This document shows, piece by piece, positions 8,982-17,507 of a stretch of 64,000 nt of DNA. The translations under genes and the position numbers were made by a program. The stretch's first letter is position 1; the number at the start of each line of letters is the position of its first letter. Under the pieces are notes generated by a model that did not search any database, was not told where the DNA came from, and saw nothing but the letters and a program-made list of their open reading frames with translations. The stretch spans positions 1 to 64,000 of the forward strand of contig NZ_FQZL01000005.1 of assembly GCF_900142005.1 (NCBI RefSeq), written 5' to 3'. Origin of the DNA: Dethiosulfatibacter aminovorans DSM 17477 (GTDB lineage: Bacteria; Bacillota; Clostridia; Tissierellales; Dethiosulfatibacteraceae).

Positions 8982-10142
8982 ATGTCAAGTTGCGATTTAA
9001 GCAACGCTAGGTTTGACACAAAAATGATACATGCTGGACATGTAGTGGATCCGGTGAACAGGTCCATGGCAATGCCCATACACCAGACAGCTACATTCGC
9101 TTTTGATACGGTGGAGCAGATGGACAAGGCATGGGACGATTTGGGGTATTTGTATACAAGAGAAGGTAACCCTACTGTGATCGCGCTGGAAAAAAGACTG
9201 GCTGCCATGGAAGGAGGCGAATCCTGTGTCGTGACCGGATCGGGAATGGGGGCTGTTGCCACGACACTGTTGAGTCTTTGCAGGAAGGGGGACAATATAG
9301 TAGCTTCCAAAGGTCTGTTTTTTCACAGCGACATCCTTCTTAAGGAATTGTTTGAAAAAATGGATATAACCGTTGACTTTGTGGATTTCAAGAATATTGA
9401 CGAGGTTAAGGGTGAAATCAAGGACAATACATCAATACTATTGTTTGAAACTCCGGAAAATCCTGCTCTTAGTGTTGTTGATATTGCTGAAATGTCTAAG
9501 CTCTCGAAGGAAAACAATTGCATATTGATAGTGGACAGCACATTTGCACCACCGCCAATTTCTTTCCCATTATCATTGGGTGCAGATATCGTAATACACA
9601 GCCTGACCAAATACATCAATGGACATGGAGATGCATTGGGAGGAGCGGTAATAGGCTCAAAAAAACATATGGATATCATTAAGTATCCAGGAATGCCTTG
9701 TTTTACAGGTGCAGCCTTGTCTCCCTTCAATGCCTGGCTGATACTTCGGGGAATGGAAACGCTGGAGATGCGTGTAACAAAACATTGCAGTTCGGCAATG
9801 GAAGTTGCAAGTTATCTGGAGTCCAATCCCCATGTTGAAAAGGTCATATATCCGGCTTTGGAATCTCATCCTGACAATGGGATATGCAAAAGGCAAATGA
9901 ACAATATGGGAGGAGGAATAGTATCTTTCTGGTTAAAGGACGGCATCAATGGTTTAAGCGTAAGGGAGGCGGACTATATGCTTTGCAATAAAACAAAGCT
10001 GTTTTCCATAGCTACCAGTTTGGGTGAGGCCCACAGCCTGATTCAGGTGGAAAATGACGATATGCTGAGGCTGGCAATTGGGCTTGAAAACCACGAAGAT
10101 ATAATAAATGACCTGAAACAGGCTTTTTCAATATTTGATTGA
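8982..10142 (+). CDS. PLP-dependent Cys/Met metabolism enzyme (methionine gamma-lyase / cystathionine gamma-synthase family)
   Basis: 386 residues, the length of fold-type I enzymes of trans-sulfuration. The ATG at 8982 follows GAGGTG at 8970-8975. The PLP lysine is Lys210 in IHSLTKYINGHGD and the PLP-ring Asp is in LIVDSTFA (Asp185). The substrate-binding loop is unusual: the position of the catalytic Tyr (LYGCT in methionine gamma-lyase) reads LFFHS, so Tyr is Phe113 and the Cys is His. The exact reaction (methionine, homocysteine or cysteine lyase, or a synthase) is therefore uncertain. It is followed by a sodium symporter gene, suggesting uptake and breakdown of one substrate; a divergent MerR gene may regulate it. 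Confidence 0.88.
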   Translation: MSSCDLSNARFDTKMIHAGHVVDPVNRSMAMPIHQTATFAFDTVEQMDKAWDDLGYLYTREGNPTVIALEKRLAAMEGGESCVVTGSGMGAVATTLLSLCRKGDNIVASKGLFFHSDILLKELFEKMDITVDFVDFKNIDEVKGEIKDNTSILLFETPENPALSVVDIAEMSKLSKENNCILIVDSTFAPPPISFPLSLGADIVIHSLTKYINGHGDALGGAVIGSKKHMDIIKYPGMPCFTGAALSPFNAWLILRGMETLEMRVTKHCSSAMEVASYLESNPHVEKVIYPALESHPDNGICKRQMNNMGGGIVSFWLKDGINGLSVREADYMLCNKTKLFSIATSLGEAHSLIQVENDDMLRLAIGLENHEDIINDLKQAFSIFD

Positions 10143-10339
10143 AATGGAGAAGTTTTTGTCAGGCATGGAGGTTCATTGGGAGGTGTTGTAAACAAGTTGA
10201 AGATGATGAAATAGGAGGTGGAACCGTATTTTCATGATGAAAGGGTGGAATAGAGGAGTATCTAGCGGTTTGGGGGATTTGATGCAAAAGCAGTTTTATA
10301 AAAGAACAGAAATTAATTAAATATTATGAGGTGGTGTCT

Positions 10340-11752
10340 ATGTTAACATTTTTGGATAATTCAATAATTTTTATTGCAGGAATAATAATTCTGGGAATAG
10401 GATATTTTTTCTCGAAAATAACAAAGGATATGGAGAGTTTTTATCTGGCAAACAGAAGCTTGCCCTGGTCTCTCCTGGTAGGTACGCTTGTTGCCTCCTG
10501 GTATGGGGCAGCCGGTGTAATAGGATCAATAGGATATGCCGCAGTATATGGTATTTCCGTATGGGCTGTATGGTGTATAGCCGCACATGCTGCCAGAATA
10601 CCCCTTGCCCTGTGGGTAGGACCCAAAGTGCAGGTCAGGACTGATGTAACGATTCCGGATTTGCTGGAAAACCTGTACGGCAAGAAAGTTGCCATAATCG
10701 GTGCCTGTGTACTGGTATTTTCATGTGCAAGCTTCGGATGTCTTCTGGGTGGAGCCCGAATAGGTCTTGCGGCCTGGGGCATACCTGAAGTGATGTTTGG
10801 AATAATATTGATAACACTTACAGTTGTTATAGCTTCCCTGGGAGGACTCATGGGTGTAGCCGTAACAGACATGATAATGTTTTTCTTCATGGTTTTCGGT
10901 GTCACAATGGTGTTCCCCGGATTGTTTTCCGAGATCGGAGGATTTGCCGGCCTTCAGGCTGCATTAGGCGACAATGCTGAAACCTTGCTGCACCCGACAA
11001 AAGGAATGTCTCTTGGTAAGATGGTGACACTGGTGATCCTTTCATTCAATGTATATGCAGATCCATCTTTCTATCAGAGGTTTTCTGCTGCTGAATCTGC
11101 AAAATCTGCACGAAGGGCATTGCTTACATGTTTCTCCCTTTGGATAGTTTTCGATATAATTCTTACTGTCATGGGAATCCTTGTTACGGCCTTTAGACCG
11201 GAGGCACAGCCTGAAGTCGCCTATATAACATTGGTATTGGAATCCTTGCCCGTTGGAGTTAAAGGACTGTTCATGCTGGGGCTCCTTGGAGCTACAATTT
11301 CAACCCTTGACAGTTACTACCTGGTAGGTGCGACTCTTGTAACCAATGACATATATGCAAGACTTAGAGGCCCTGAGAATATAACCCAGGAACAAATTGT
11401 CAAAATTACAAGAATAGCAATTGTCGTAGTAGGTTTCCTGGGACTTACAATAGCATTCAGGTTTGAATTGATCTATGATGTAGTTGTGTGGATGCAGGGG
11501 ATTTCCATGTCTGTATTATTTGTACCTGTTGTAGGCGGTTTAATGTACAGGGGAAGAAAAACCGAAATGGGAGGATTGCTTTCCATGGTTGGAGGATGTG
11601 GTACCCTGTTGATACTTAGAGCGATTGAGTTTTCGGTTTTCAGCCCTGTGTTCATCGCATTGGCGGCAGCCTTTATCTGCTACAATATTGGAAATCGTAT
11701 CGGAGAAGATAGAAATGGGATTCAGCCTGTTGCAGCCGGCAATGGGGAATAA
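10340..11752 (+). CDS. Sodium:solute symporter (SSS family)
   Basis: 470 residues with about 12-13 predicted helices. Family features include ADPSFYQRFSAAESAKSARRA (SSS core after helix 5) and the sodium-site region ATISTLDSYYLVGATLVTNDIY. The ATG at 10340 is preceded by GAGGTGG at 10328-10334. Substrates of the family range from proline and pantothenate to monocarboxylates; the specificity cannot be read here. It is downstream of the PLP enzyme by 197 bases and directly followed by a small membrane protein gene, probably cotranscribed. The 197-base gap holds one possible 28-codon reading frame (10234-10320) with a poorly spaced AGGAGG, which I do not call. Confidence 0.92.
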   Translation: MLTFLDNSIIFIAGIIILGIGYFFSKITKDMESFYLANRSLPWSLLVGTLVASWYGAAGVIGSIGYAAVYGISVWAVWCIAAHAARIPLALWVGPKVQVRTDVTIPDLLENLYGKKVAIIGACVLVFSCASFGCLLGGARIGLAAWGIPEVMFGIILITLTVVIASLGGLMGVAVTDMIMFFFMVFGVTMVFPGLFSEIGGFAGLQAALGDNAETLLHPTKGMSLGKMVTLVILSFNVYADPSFYQRFSAAESAKSARRALLTCFSLWIVFDIILTVMGILVTAFRPEAQPEVAYITLVLESLPVGVKGLFMLGLLGATISTLDSYYLVGATLVTNDIYARLRGPENITQEQIVKITRIAIVVVGFLGLTIAFRFELIYDVVVWMQGISMSVLFVPVVGGLMYRGRKTEMGGLLSMVGGCGTLLILRAIEFSVFSPVFIALAAAFICYNIGNRIGEDRNGIQPVAAGNGE

Positions 11753-11770
11753 TAAATAAGGAGAATTATT

Positions 11771-12007
11771 ATGGTAGATAATACAAAGAATGTAGATGAC
11801 GTATTGAAGATTGACTGGATTGGCTTGGATGGATTTCTTGTGCTGCTGTATGCTTGCATAGTAGCGACAATAATGTATGGAATCATGATCAGAAGTGATT
11901 TTATTATTGGAAAGCTGGCACCATATGGATTGATGACGGCAGTCACATTGATTTTCGCATCTTACCTGTTTCAGGTGGCATCCTTCATAAGGGTCAACAA
12001 AAAATAA
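11771..12007 (+). CDS. Small two-helix membrane protein, possible symporter accessory subunit
   Basis: 78 residues with an ATG at 11771 preceded by AAGGAG. Two hydrophobic helices are visible (about 22-43 and 53-72: FLVLLYACIVATIMYGI; YGLMTAVTLIFASYLF), with a short charged tail. It starts 18 bases after the symporter stop, so it is almost certainly cotranscribed. Several SSS transporters have small partner membrane proteins of this size, so an accessory role is plausible, but I do not recognise the family. Confidence 0.65.
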   Translation: MVDNTKNVDDVLKIDWIGLDGFLVLLYACIVATIMYGIMIRSDFIIGKLAPYGLMTAVTLIFASYLFQVASFIRVNKK

Positions 12008-12067
12008 AGAGCAGTAAAAGAAGTTGGAAGAGAGTAGTATAGTATTAAGTATGAATTGGAGTATGAT

Positions 12068-12607
12068 ATGAAAATTAACTGTTATCCTTTAAAGATGGAC
12101 TATGAAGAAGCAATGGAACTTGCACAAAAAAAAGGATCGATTTTTGGTAAAATGATGCTTATGAACAAGCAGGTTTCGGAAGTTAAGCTGCTTTATGTTG
12201 AATATAAGATAATCAACTATGAGATGATTCATGAACCGAACATCATCAGTAAAATCATGAAAAAGAAGACCGACATGAAGAAACAAAATGTGAGGGTCTT
12301 GGGAAACGGTACAACCGGTGGTGCATCTCTAATAACTTCAATGCCTGAAATTGAAACCATAGATGTAAAAAGAGACATGGTACAGCATGCTGAGTATGGT
12401 GATGACAGAATGATAAACAGGGGCAGGAGTCTTATAAGAAAAGTTGTCAGGAGGCGTTCAGGAGGATTTCCCTCAATAAACGTTGTGAATACCCGGAAAG
12501 TATACAGGCCGTTTTACATTGCATATTATGGCGATTTGAAGGAAAACACCAAAGTTCAGTATATCCCGATTCCTGCCGATGGTTGTAAAAATCAGAGAAG
12601 CATGTAG
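12068..12607 (+). CDS. Hypothetical protein, 179 residues
   Basis: I do not recognise this protein. The start is the ATG at 12068 (MKINCYPLKMDYEEAM) with GGAG at 12058-12061. It is soluble, basic in the middle (SLIRKVVRRRSGG), and has a glycine/threonine stretch (VLGNGTTGGASLITS) and a C-terminal aromatic segment VYRPFYIAYYGDLKE followed by a predicted strand. There is no signal peptide or membrane helix. It is 60 bases downstream of the small membrane protein and upstream of a strong terminator, so it is probably the last gene of the symporter operon. Confidence 0.6.
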   Translation: MKINCYPLKMDYEEAMELAQKKGSIFGKMMLMNKQVSEVKLLYVEYKIINYEMIHEPNIISKIMKKKTDMKKQNVRVLGNGTTGGASLITSMPEIETIDVKRDMVQHAEYGDDRMINRGRSLIRKVVRRRSGGFPSINVVNTRKVYRPFYIAYYGDLKENTKVQYIPIPADGCKNQRSM

Positions 12608-12680
12608 TTTTAGCAGGCCTTGGTATTCGTGTTTGATTCAAACATGCTAAACCTTCTGATATATATACATAACACAGAAA

Positions 12681-12713
12681 AAAGTGGCGTTCCAGTAAGA
12701 ACGCCACTTTTTT
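12681..12713 (+). terminator. Intrinsic terminator of the symporter operon
   Basis: Perfect 12-bp stem AAAGTGGCGTTC (12681-12692) / GAACGCCACTTT (12699-12710) followed by T residues. The rest of the roughly 300-bp gap to the next gene is AT-rich without a visible gene. Confidence 0.88.
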
Positions 12714-12906
12714 CAATTGAATTGATGTTTGTATTGGAATAATCTTTTGAATGTATTAAAATTATTAGTATACTTAATAAAATATCTGATTCAGAACTTA
12801 AAGAGTCTTAAAATATTGTTTTCGAATATGAAACTGAAGGGTTTCCGATAGACTAAGAGAATTATGCTGAAGAGAAAAGGATATAATGTTGAAAGGGGAT
12901 GCAGCA

Positions 12907-13530
12907 ATGGAAGGAATATTCTTGATTGGAGCAGGGTCCTATGGTGATGTCATATACGATCTTGCAGTGGAGTGCGGTTATGAGGTTCTTGGATATTATG
13001 ACGACACAATGGATGCGGGTACTGTTGTCAACGGAGTAGAGGTTCTTGGACCAATAAAGGAATTTCTTGATCAGGAAGCAATAGAGGGAAACTATGCTGT
13101 TACAATAGGAAATGTCGGCATAAGGAACGACTGGTTCAGGATAATAAGGGCGAAGGGTGGAGATACTCCTTCTCTTGTACACCCAAGCTCATATGTAAGC
13201 CCGTCGGCAGAAATTGGAGAGGGGGTATATATCCAGCCTTCCGTCAGCATATGGACAAAGGTGAAAATCGGTGATTTTTGCATTGTGGCACCAATGTCTT
13301 CCATATCTCATCATACAGTCCTGGGAGAAGGTTGTTTCATCACTCCGGGATGCACAATAGGTTCGAAAATTGTTTTCGGAAGGAAGGTCTTCGTCGGCAT
13401 GGGTTCTACGGTCATGAGCGGTGTCAGGAAGATGGGAGACTGCAGTTTTGTTGGGGCGGGGTCCCTGGTTATCAAGGATGTTGATGAAGGCGGCAAGGTA
13501 TTTGGAAGCCCTGCAAAAGTGAGGGAATAA
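12907..13530 (+). CDS. NeuD-like sugar O-acyltransferase (hexapeptide repeat)
   Basis: 207 residues. The N-terminal Rossmann-like PglD/NeuD domain begins with FLIGAGSYGDVIYDLA, and a left-handed beta-helix from about residue 90 carries hexapeptide repeats (IGEGVYIQPSVSIWTKVKIGDFCIV; VLGEGCFITPGCTIG). The ATG at 12907 follows AAAGGGG at 12891-12897. Family members acetylate sialic acids or UDP-amino sugars with acetyl-CoA. As the first gene of a cluster with a sugar aminotransferase and RmlA, it likely acylates an amino group made by the DegT enzyme; this is context inference. Confidence 0.85.
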   Translation: MEGIFLIGAGSYGDVIYDLAVECGYEVLGYYDDTMDAGTVVNGVEVLGPIKEFLDQEAIEGNYAVTIGNVGIRNDWFRIIRAKGGDTPSLVHPSSYVSPSAEIGEGVYIQPSVSIWTKVKIGDFCIVAPMSSISHHTVLGEGCFITPGCTIGSKIVFGRKVFVGMGSTVMSGVRKMGDCSFVGAGSLVIKDVDEGGKVFGSPAKVRE

Positions 13531-13599
13531 CAGTTGGATTCATGAGATTGATACAAAAATTAGATGAATGCATGACAAAGGTTGTGCTGGGAGATGCTT

Positions 13600-14445
13600 A
13601 TGAAAAAACTTATTATTAATCTGGCGCCGACAGGAATGGTTCCCACCAAGGAAATGACAGTCCATGTACCCGTTACCCCTGAGGAAATATTTAATGATGT
13701 TGATAAATGTGTTGAATTGGGCGTATCCATGGTTCATTTGCATGCCAGGGATGATATTACCGGAAATCCTACATATAAGAAGGAAGTTTATGAACGTATC
13801 ATATACAAGATAAGGGAAAAGCATCCGAATCTTGTTCTCGTGGGATCAACCAGTGGAAGGAATTTCAGTGAATTTGAAAAAAGGTCCCAGGTTTTGGACA
13901 TCAAGGGTGATTTGAAGCCTGATATGGCCAGTCTTACCATGGGATCCATGAATTTCATGAAGGTCAGCAGTGTAAATAGTCCTGACATGATACAAAAGCT
14001 GGCTTATAAAATGCTGGAAAATGGAATAAAACCGGAAATTGAGATATTCAGCAGTGGAATGCTTAAGTTTACCCAGTATCTAATAAAAAAGGAATTGCTT
14101 AAACCGCCATATTACATCAATGTTTTGGTGGGAAATATAGCTACGATGCAGGATGATCTTCTGGACATAGGTGTTGTAAAGGCAAATCTTCCTGAGGACT
14201 CATACTTTTCCATTGCCGGGCTGGGCAAGTGCCAGAAGGACATGAACATTCTTGGGATGGCAGTGGCCCATGGAGTAAGAACCGGTGTTGAGGATTATAT
14301 TTGGATGGATTCCAGGAAAAAGGAATATGCTACGAATTACAAGCTTGTAAAAAGAGTCAGGGATGTTGCAGACATAATGGATATTGAAACCATGAAACCG
14401 GAGGAACTTAGAAACATACTTGATTTGGAAAAGAAGGTGATCTAG
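13600..14445 (+). CDS. BKACE (beta-keto acid cleavage enzyme, DUF849) family protein
   Basis: 281 residues. The ATG at 13600 follows GGGAG. TIM-barrel family markers are present: the N-terminal TG-x-TK-x-P motif (PTGMVPTKEMTVHVPVTPEE), the zinc-binding HxH in MVHLHARD, and the C-terminal Glu in GVEDYIW that corresponds to the third ligand of 3-keto-5-aminohexanoate cleavage enzyme. BKACE enzymes condense a beta-keto acid with acetyl-CoA and release acetoacetate plus a CoA thioester. It sits inside a sugar biosynthesis cluster, not with other lysine-fermentation genes, although kal is 2.5 kb away. The stop overlaps the next start (TAGTG). It may supply an unusual acyl-CoA for the NeuD-like acyltransferase. 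Confidence 0.85.
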   Translation: MKKLIINLAPTGMVPTKEMTVHVPVTPEEIFNDVDKCVELGVSMVHLHARDDITGNPTYKKEVYERIIYKIREKHPNLVLVGSTSGRNFSEFEKRSQVLDIKGDLKPDMASLTMGSMNFMKVSSVNSPDMIQKLAYKMLENGIKPEIEIFSSGMLKFTQYLIKKELLKPPYYINVLVGNIATMQDDLLDIGVVKANLPEDSYFSIAGLGKCQKDMNILGMAVAHGVRTGVEDYIWMDSRKKEYATNYKLVKRVRDVADIMDIETMKPEELRNILDLEKKVI

Positions 14446-15557
14446 TGAAAAACGGATTTGAAAATCCAATATATGTAACCAAACCTTTGTTGCCTGAGCT
14501 AGAGAAAATCAACAGTCGCCTTGAAAAAATCTGGAAAACGGGCATGCTCACAAATATGGGAGAACAGCACAGGGAGCTTGAAGAAAAACTTAGTCAATAT
14601 CTGGCTTGTGAAAATATTACTCTTTTCAACAATGGAACCATTGCACTTATGGCGGGTCTTAAGGCACTTGACTTGAAAGGCGAGGTCATTACCACTCCCT
14701 TCACCTTTCCTGCGACTGTTCAGGCCCTGGAATGGAACGGATTGAAACCTGTATTCTGTGACATTGATCCTGTTTCAATGACTATGGATGCCGGGAAAAT
14801 AGAGGATCTTATTAATGAAAATACTTCTGCAATATTGGGTGTGCATGTATTTGACAATATTTGTGATGTAAGGAAGATTGATGAAATAAGCAAAAAATAC
14901 AATCTTAAAATTGTATATGATGCAGCGCATTCCTTTGGGTCCATATATGAAGGTGTTCCCGTATGGGAATTTGGTGACATGTCAATGTTCAGCTTTCATG
15001 CAACCAAGCTTTTCAACACTATTGAAGGCGGATGCATCATATCAAAAGACGCCGGTATTACAGAGCGGCTTGAACTGATGAAGAGCTTTGGAAGAGACAA
15101 GGATGGGAAGGTGGCTGACTGGGGTATAAACGGCAAACTCAATGAGTTTCAGGCTGCCATGGGCATTGAGGTGTTGAAACTTGTGGCCGGGGAAAAGGAA
15201 AAAAGGATAGGCCTGGCAAAAATATACAATGCAATACTTGGTGATATAGAGGGAATAAGAGTAGTAACGGAAGCTTGCAGGAGTAGGAGCTGTCAGTATC
15301 TGGTGGTGGAGATTGACGAGGAGAAGTTCGGCAAATCAAGGGATATGGTTTTTGAAGCTTTGAATTCCAGCAATGTATTTCCTAGAAAGTACTTTCATCC
15401 ACTTTGCTCTGATACTGATTGGTACAGAATGGATTACAGCAATAAAGAATTGAAGCATGCACAATCTGCATCTGAAAGAGTCCTGGCACTTCCTTTTTAT
15501 GGAGGCTTGTCTGAGGAAAATGTGGAAAAAATCTGCAACATAATATTGAATTGTTGA
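14445..15557 (+). CDS. DegT/DnrJ/EryC1 sugar aminotransferase
   Basis: 370 residues with a GTG start at 14445 that overlaps the stop of the previous gene and has AAGGTGA upstream. The PLP lysine lies in FSFHATKLFNTIEGG, and the aspartate that contacts the PLP ring in VYDAAHSFG. The N-terminal TNMGEQHRELEEKL is typical of enzymes that aminate keto groups of nucleotide-activated sugars. The cluster's RmlA suggests a dTDP-linked keto-sugar substrate, but no 4,6-dehydratase gene is in the window, so the substrate must come from elsewhere. Confidence 0.92.
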   Translation: MKNGFENPIYVTKPLLPELEKINSRLEKIWKTGMLTNMGEQHRELEEKLSQYLACENITLFNNGTIALMAGLKALDLKGEVITTPFTFPATVQALEWNGLKPVFCDIDPVSMTMDAGKIEDLINENTSAILGVHVFDNICDVRKIDEISKKYNLKIVYDAAHSFGSIYEGVPVWEFGDMSMFSFHATKLFNTIEGGCIISKDAGITERLELMKSFGRDKDGKVADWGINGKLNEFQAAMGIEVLKLVAGEKEKRIGLAKIYNAILGDIEGIRVVTEACRSRSCQYLVVEIDEEKFGKSRDMVFEALNSSNVFPRKYFHPLCSDTDWYRMDYSNKELKHAQSASERVLALPFYGGLSEENVEKICNIILNC

Positions 15558-15602
15558 TAAATCTAATTTCATTCAGTTCAAAAATGATTTGGGAGTGATT
15601 AC

Positions 15603-16472
15603 ATGAAGGGAATAATACTGGCAGGTGGATCTGGAACAAGATTACACCCAATTACAAAATCCGTAACGAAGCAGCTGTTGCCCGTATATGACAAGCCTAT
15701 GATATACTACCCCTTGTCTGTACTGATGCTTGCGGGAATCAGGGAAATCATGATAATAACCTGTGAAGACGATCTGCATTCGTTTGAGAAGCTCTTGGAT
15801 GACGGCAGCGAGCTTGGACTTTCCATCCAATACGCTATACAGAAAGAACCCAGGGGTATTGCGGAAGCATTTATAATTGCTGAGGATTTCATTGGGGAAA
15901 GCAATGTATGCCTGGTTCTTGGAGACAATCTTTTCTATGGAACAGGTCTGGTGAACTCTCTGCAAAGAGCAAGGAGTCTGGGTAAAGGAGCTCTTGTTTT
16001 CGGGTGCTTTGTCAGCAATCCAAGTGAATTTGGAGTGGTGGAAATAGATGATGACGAAAATGTATTGTCCATTGAGGAGAAGCCCGAGAATCCAAAGTCA
16101 AATTATGCCGTACCGGGGCTGTATTTCTATGACAATGATGTAGTGGAAGTTGCAAAGTGTATAGAACCTTCAGACAGGGGGGAACTTGAAATAACCTCTG
16201 TCAACAATGAGTATCTGAAAAGAGGCTTGCTTGACATTGAAGTTTTCAGCAGGGGAACGGCATGGATGGACATGGGTAACTGCAAGAGTCTTCTCAATGC
16301 ATCGGTTTTTGTAGATGCCGTACAAAGCAGGCAGGGGCTTTACATTGCATGTATTGAAGAAATTGCATACAGGATGGATTATATAGACAGGGAACAGCTG
16401 AAGAGTCTGGCAGGAAGGATGAAGAATACAGAATATGGCAAGTATCTTCAAATGATTTATGAAACCCAGTGA
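15603..16472 (+). CDS. rmlA: Glucose-1-phosphate thymidylyltransferase
   Basis: 289 residues, the normal length. The N-terminal nucleotide-binding signature [20 protein letters not shown] is intact, followed by [21 protein letters not shown] (metal/nucleotide site) and the C-terminal half characteristic of RmlA are also present. It forms dTDP-glucose from dTTP and glucose-1-phosphate, the first step toward dTDP-deoxy and amino sugars. The ATG at 15603 follows GGGAGTGATTAC. It is the last clear gene of the four-gene cluster; rmlB, rmlC and rmlD are absent here. Confidence 0.93.
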   Translation: MKGIILAGGSGTRLHPITKSVTKQLLPVYDKPMIYYPLSVLMLAGIREIMIITCEDDLHSFEKLLDDGSELGLSIQYAIQKEPRGIAEAFIIAEDFIGESNVCLVLGDNLFYGTGLVNSLQRARSLGKGALVFGCFVSNPSEFGVVEIDDDENVLSIEEKPENPKSNYAVPGLYFYDNDVVEVAKCIEPSDRGELEITSVNNEYLKRGLLDIEVFSRGTAWMDMGNCKSLLNASVFVDAVQSRQGLYIACIEEIAYRMDYIDREQLKSLAGRMKNTEYGKYLQMIYETQ

Positions 16473-16630
16473 AATGAACTTTGCCGGTCCAAAAAACCAG
16501 ACACAATTGTTACAAATAATTAACAAATTGACATAAAAATGGGTTGAAAGGTAATGAGGTTATATAGTATTCTTATTAATATAATAAAACATAAATCAGA
16601 GGCGCAGTCATATGGTAGTCCAGGATGTGA

Positions 16631-16798
16631 AGAAATGGAACGTTCGATGCCGAAGACAAAGGATATGTCTGCCGAAAGAATGCACAGGTTCCTGTCTGTA
16701 TTCTTGGTGACTGGGGGTACACCTTTGTCACTGCCATAAATATATGGAGAGCTGTTTATGTAATGGATATTGAGTTGATTTTCATTGCAGACAGTTGA
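16631..16798 (+). pseudogene. Possible remnant reading frame
   Basis: A 55-codon open stretch without a start codon, bounded upstream by stops at 16616 and 16628, reads coherently (GTFDAEDKGYVC, then QVPVCILGDWGYTFV) and ends 10 bases before a terminator hairpin. This placement is what one expects of the tail of a decayed gene, but I recognise no family and chance is possible. Confidence 0.2.
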
Positions 16799-16807
16799 AC
16801 TATTGGG

Positions 16808-16834
16808 AGCACTGGAAATCATCCGGTGTTTTTT
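16808..16834 (+). terminator. Intrinsic terminator
   Basis: Stem CACTGG (16810-16815) / CCGGTG (16823-16828), one G-T pair, extended by two weaker pairs and followed by TTTTTT. It probably ends transcription from the rmlA cluster. Confidence 0.6.
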
Positions 16835-16991
16835 ATTTTGGCAAAAAAAAAATTTAAGGATGTTTTATTCCACAATAAGTTTCGTTTCTATTCATTCAAT
16901 CTACCATATACAGTTGAACCATCTATATACTTTAGATTTCATGAATTGACTCAACTATAATTGTGGCATAAAACCAGGAGGATGTATCAAA

Positions 16992-17393
16992 ATGAAATCA
17001 GTAATCAGAATCAGAATGAGCTCTCATGATGCTCACTACGGCGGTGGTCTTGTGGATGGCGCAAGAATGCTTCAATTGTTTGGGGACGTTGCAACGGAGC
17101 TCCTGATCAGAAACGATGGAGACGAAGGTCTTTTCAAGGCTTATGACAGCGTGGAGTTCATGGCACCTGTATATGCGGGAGACTATATCGAGGCTACAGG
17201 TGAAATAATCAAGACAGGAAACACTTCGAGAAAAATGGTTTTCGAAGCAAGAAAGGTAATAATTCCAAGGCCGGAACTCAGCGATTCTGCTGCAGAGGTT
17301 CTAGAAGAGCCTATAGTTGTATGCAGGGCAAGCGGCACTTGTGTTGTGCCCAAGGACAAGCAGAGAATGGTGAAAGAGGAATGCAGCAGATAA
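16992..17393 (+). CDS. kal: 3-aminobutyryl-CoA ammonia-lyase
   Basis: 133 residues, a small single hotdog-fold protein with the family's N-terminal [16 protein letters not shown] segment and conserved [15 protein letters not shown] and [18 protein letters not shown]. The enzyme removes ammonia from L-3-aminobutyryl-CoA to give crotonyl-CoA in lysine fermentation. The ATG at 16992 has AGGAGG 10 bases upstream. It is monocistronic here, flanked by a terminator on each side, away from the usual kam/kdd/kce genes; a BKACE relative of kce lies 2.5 kb upstream. Confidence 0.88.
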   Translation: MKSVIRIRMSSHDAHYGGGLVDGARMLQLFGDVATELLIRNDGDEGLFKAYDSVEFMAPVYAGDYIEATGEIIKTGNTSRKMVFEARKVIIPRPELSDSAAEVLEEPIVVCRASGTCVVPKDKQRMVKEECSR

Positions 17394-17428
17394 AACTGCA
17401 TGTATTGAAAGATGTATTAAGACGCTGA

Positions 17429-17468
17429 AAAACCGGATGATCATTGAGTTGATTCATCCGGTTTTTTA
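17429..17468 (+). terminator. Bidirectional terminator between kal and potD
   Basis: Perfect 12-bp stem AAAACCGGATGA (17429-17440) / TCATCCGGTTTT (17454-17465) with T-tracts in both directions. It ends both kal and the leftward pot operon. Confidence 0.85.
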
Positions 17469-17507
17469 TATCAGGTTCGGTTTTAATTCAGCTTTGGAAA
17501 GTCAAAA

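Larger units (their letters stand above)
16473..16991. other. 519-bp intergenic region with no confident gene
   Basis: AT-rich. It contains a possible degraded frame (16631-16798) that ends just before a hairpin terminator (16808-16834). A TTGACA (16528-16533) occurs without a good -10. The 150 bases before kal hold its RBS AGGAGG (16976-16982) and presumably its promoter. Confidence 0.5.

Noticed and set aside
10234..10320. 28-codon frame between the PLP enzyme and symporter genes
   Set aside because: AGGAGG is about 15 bases from the ATG, there is no family resemblance, and chance frames of this size are common.
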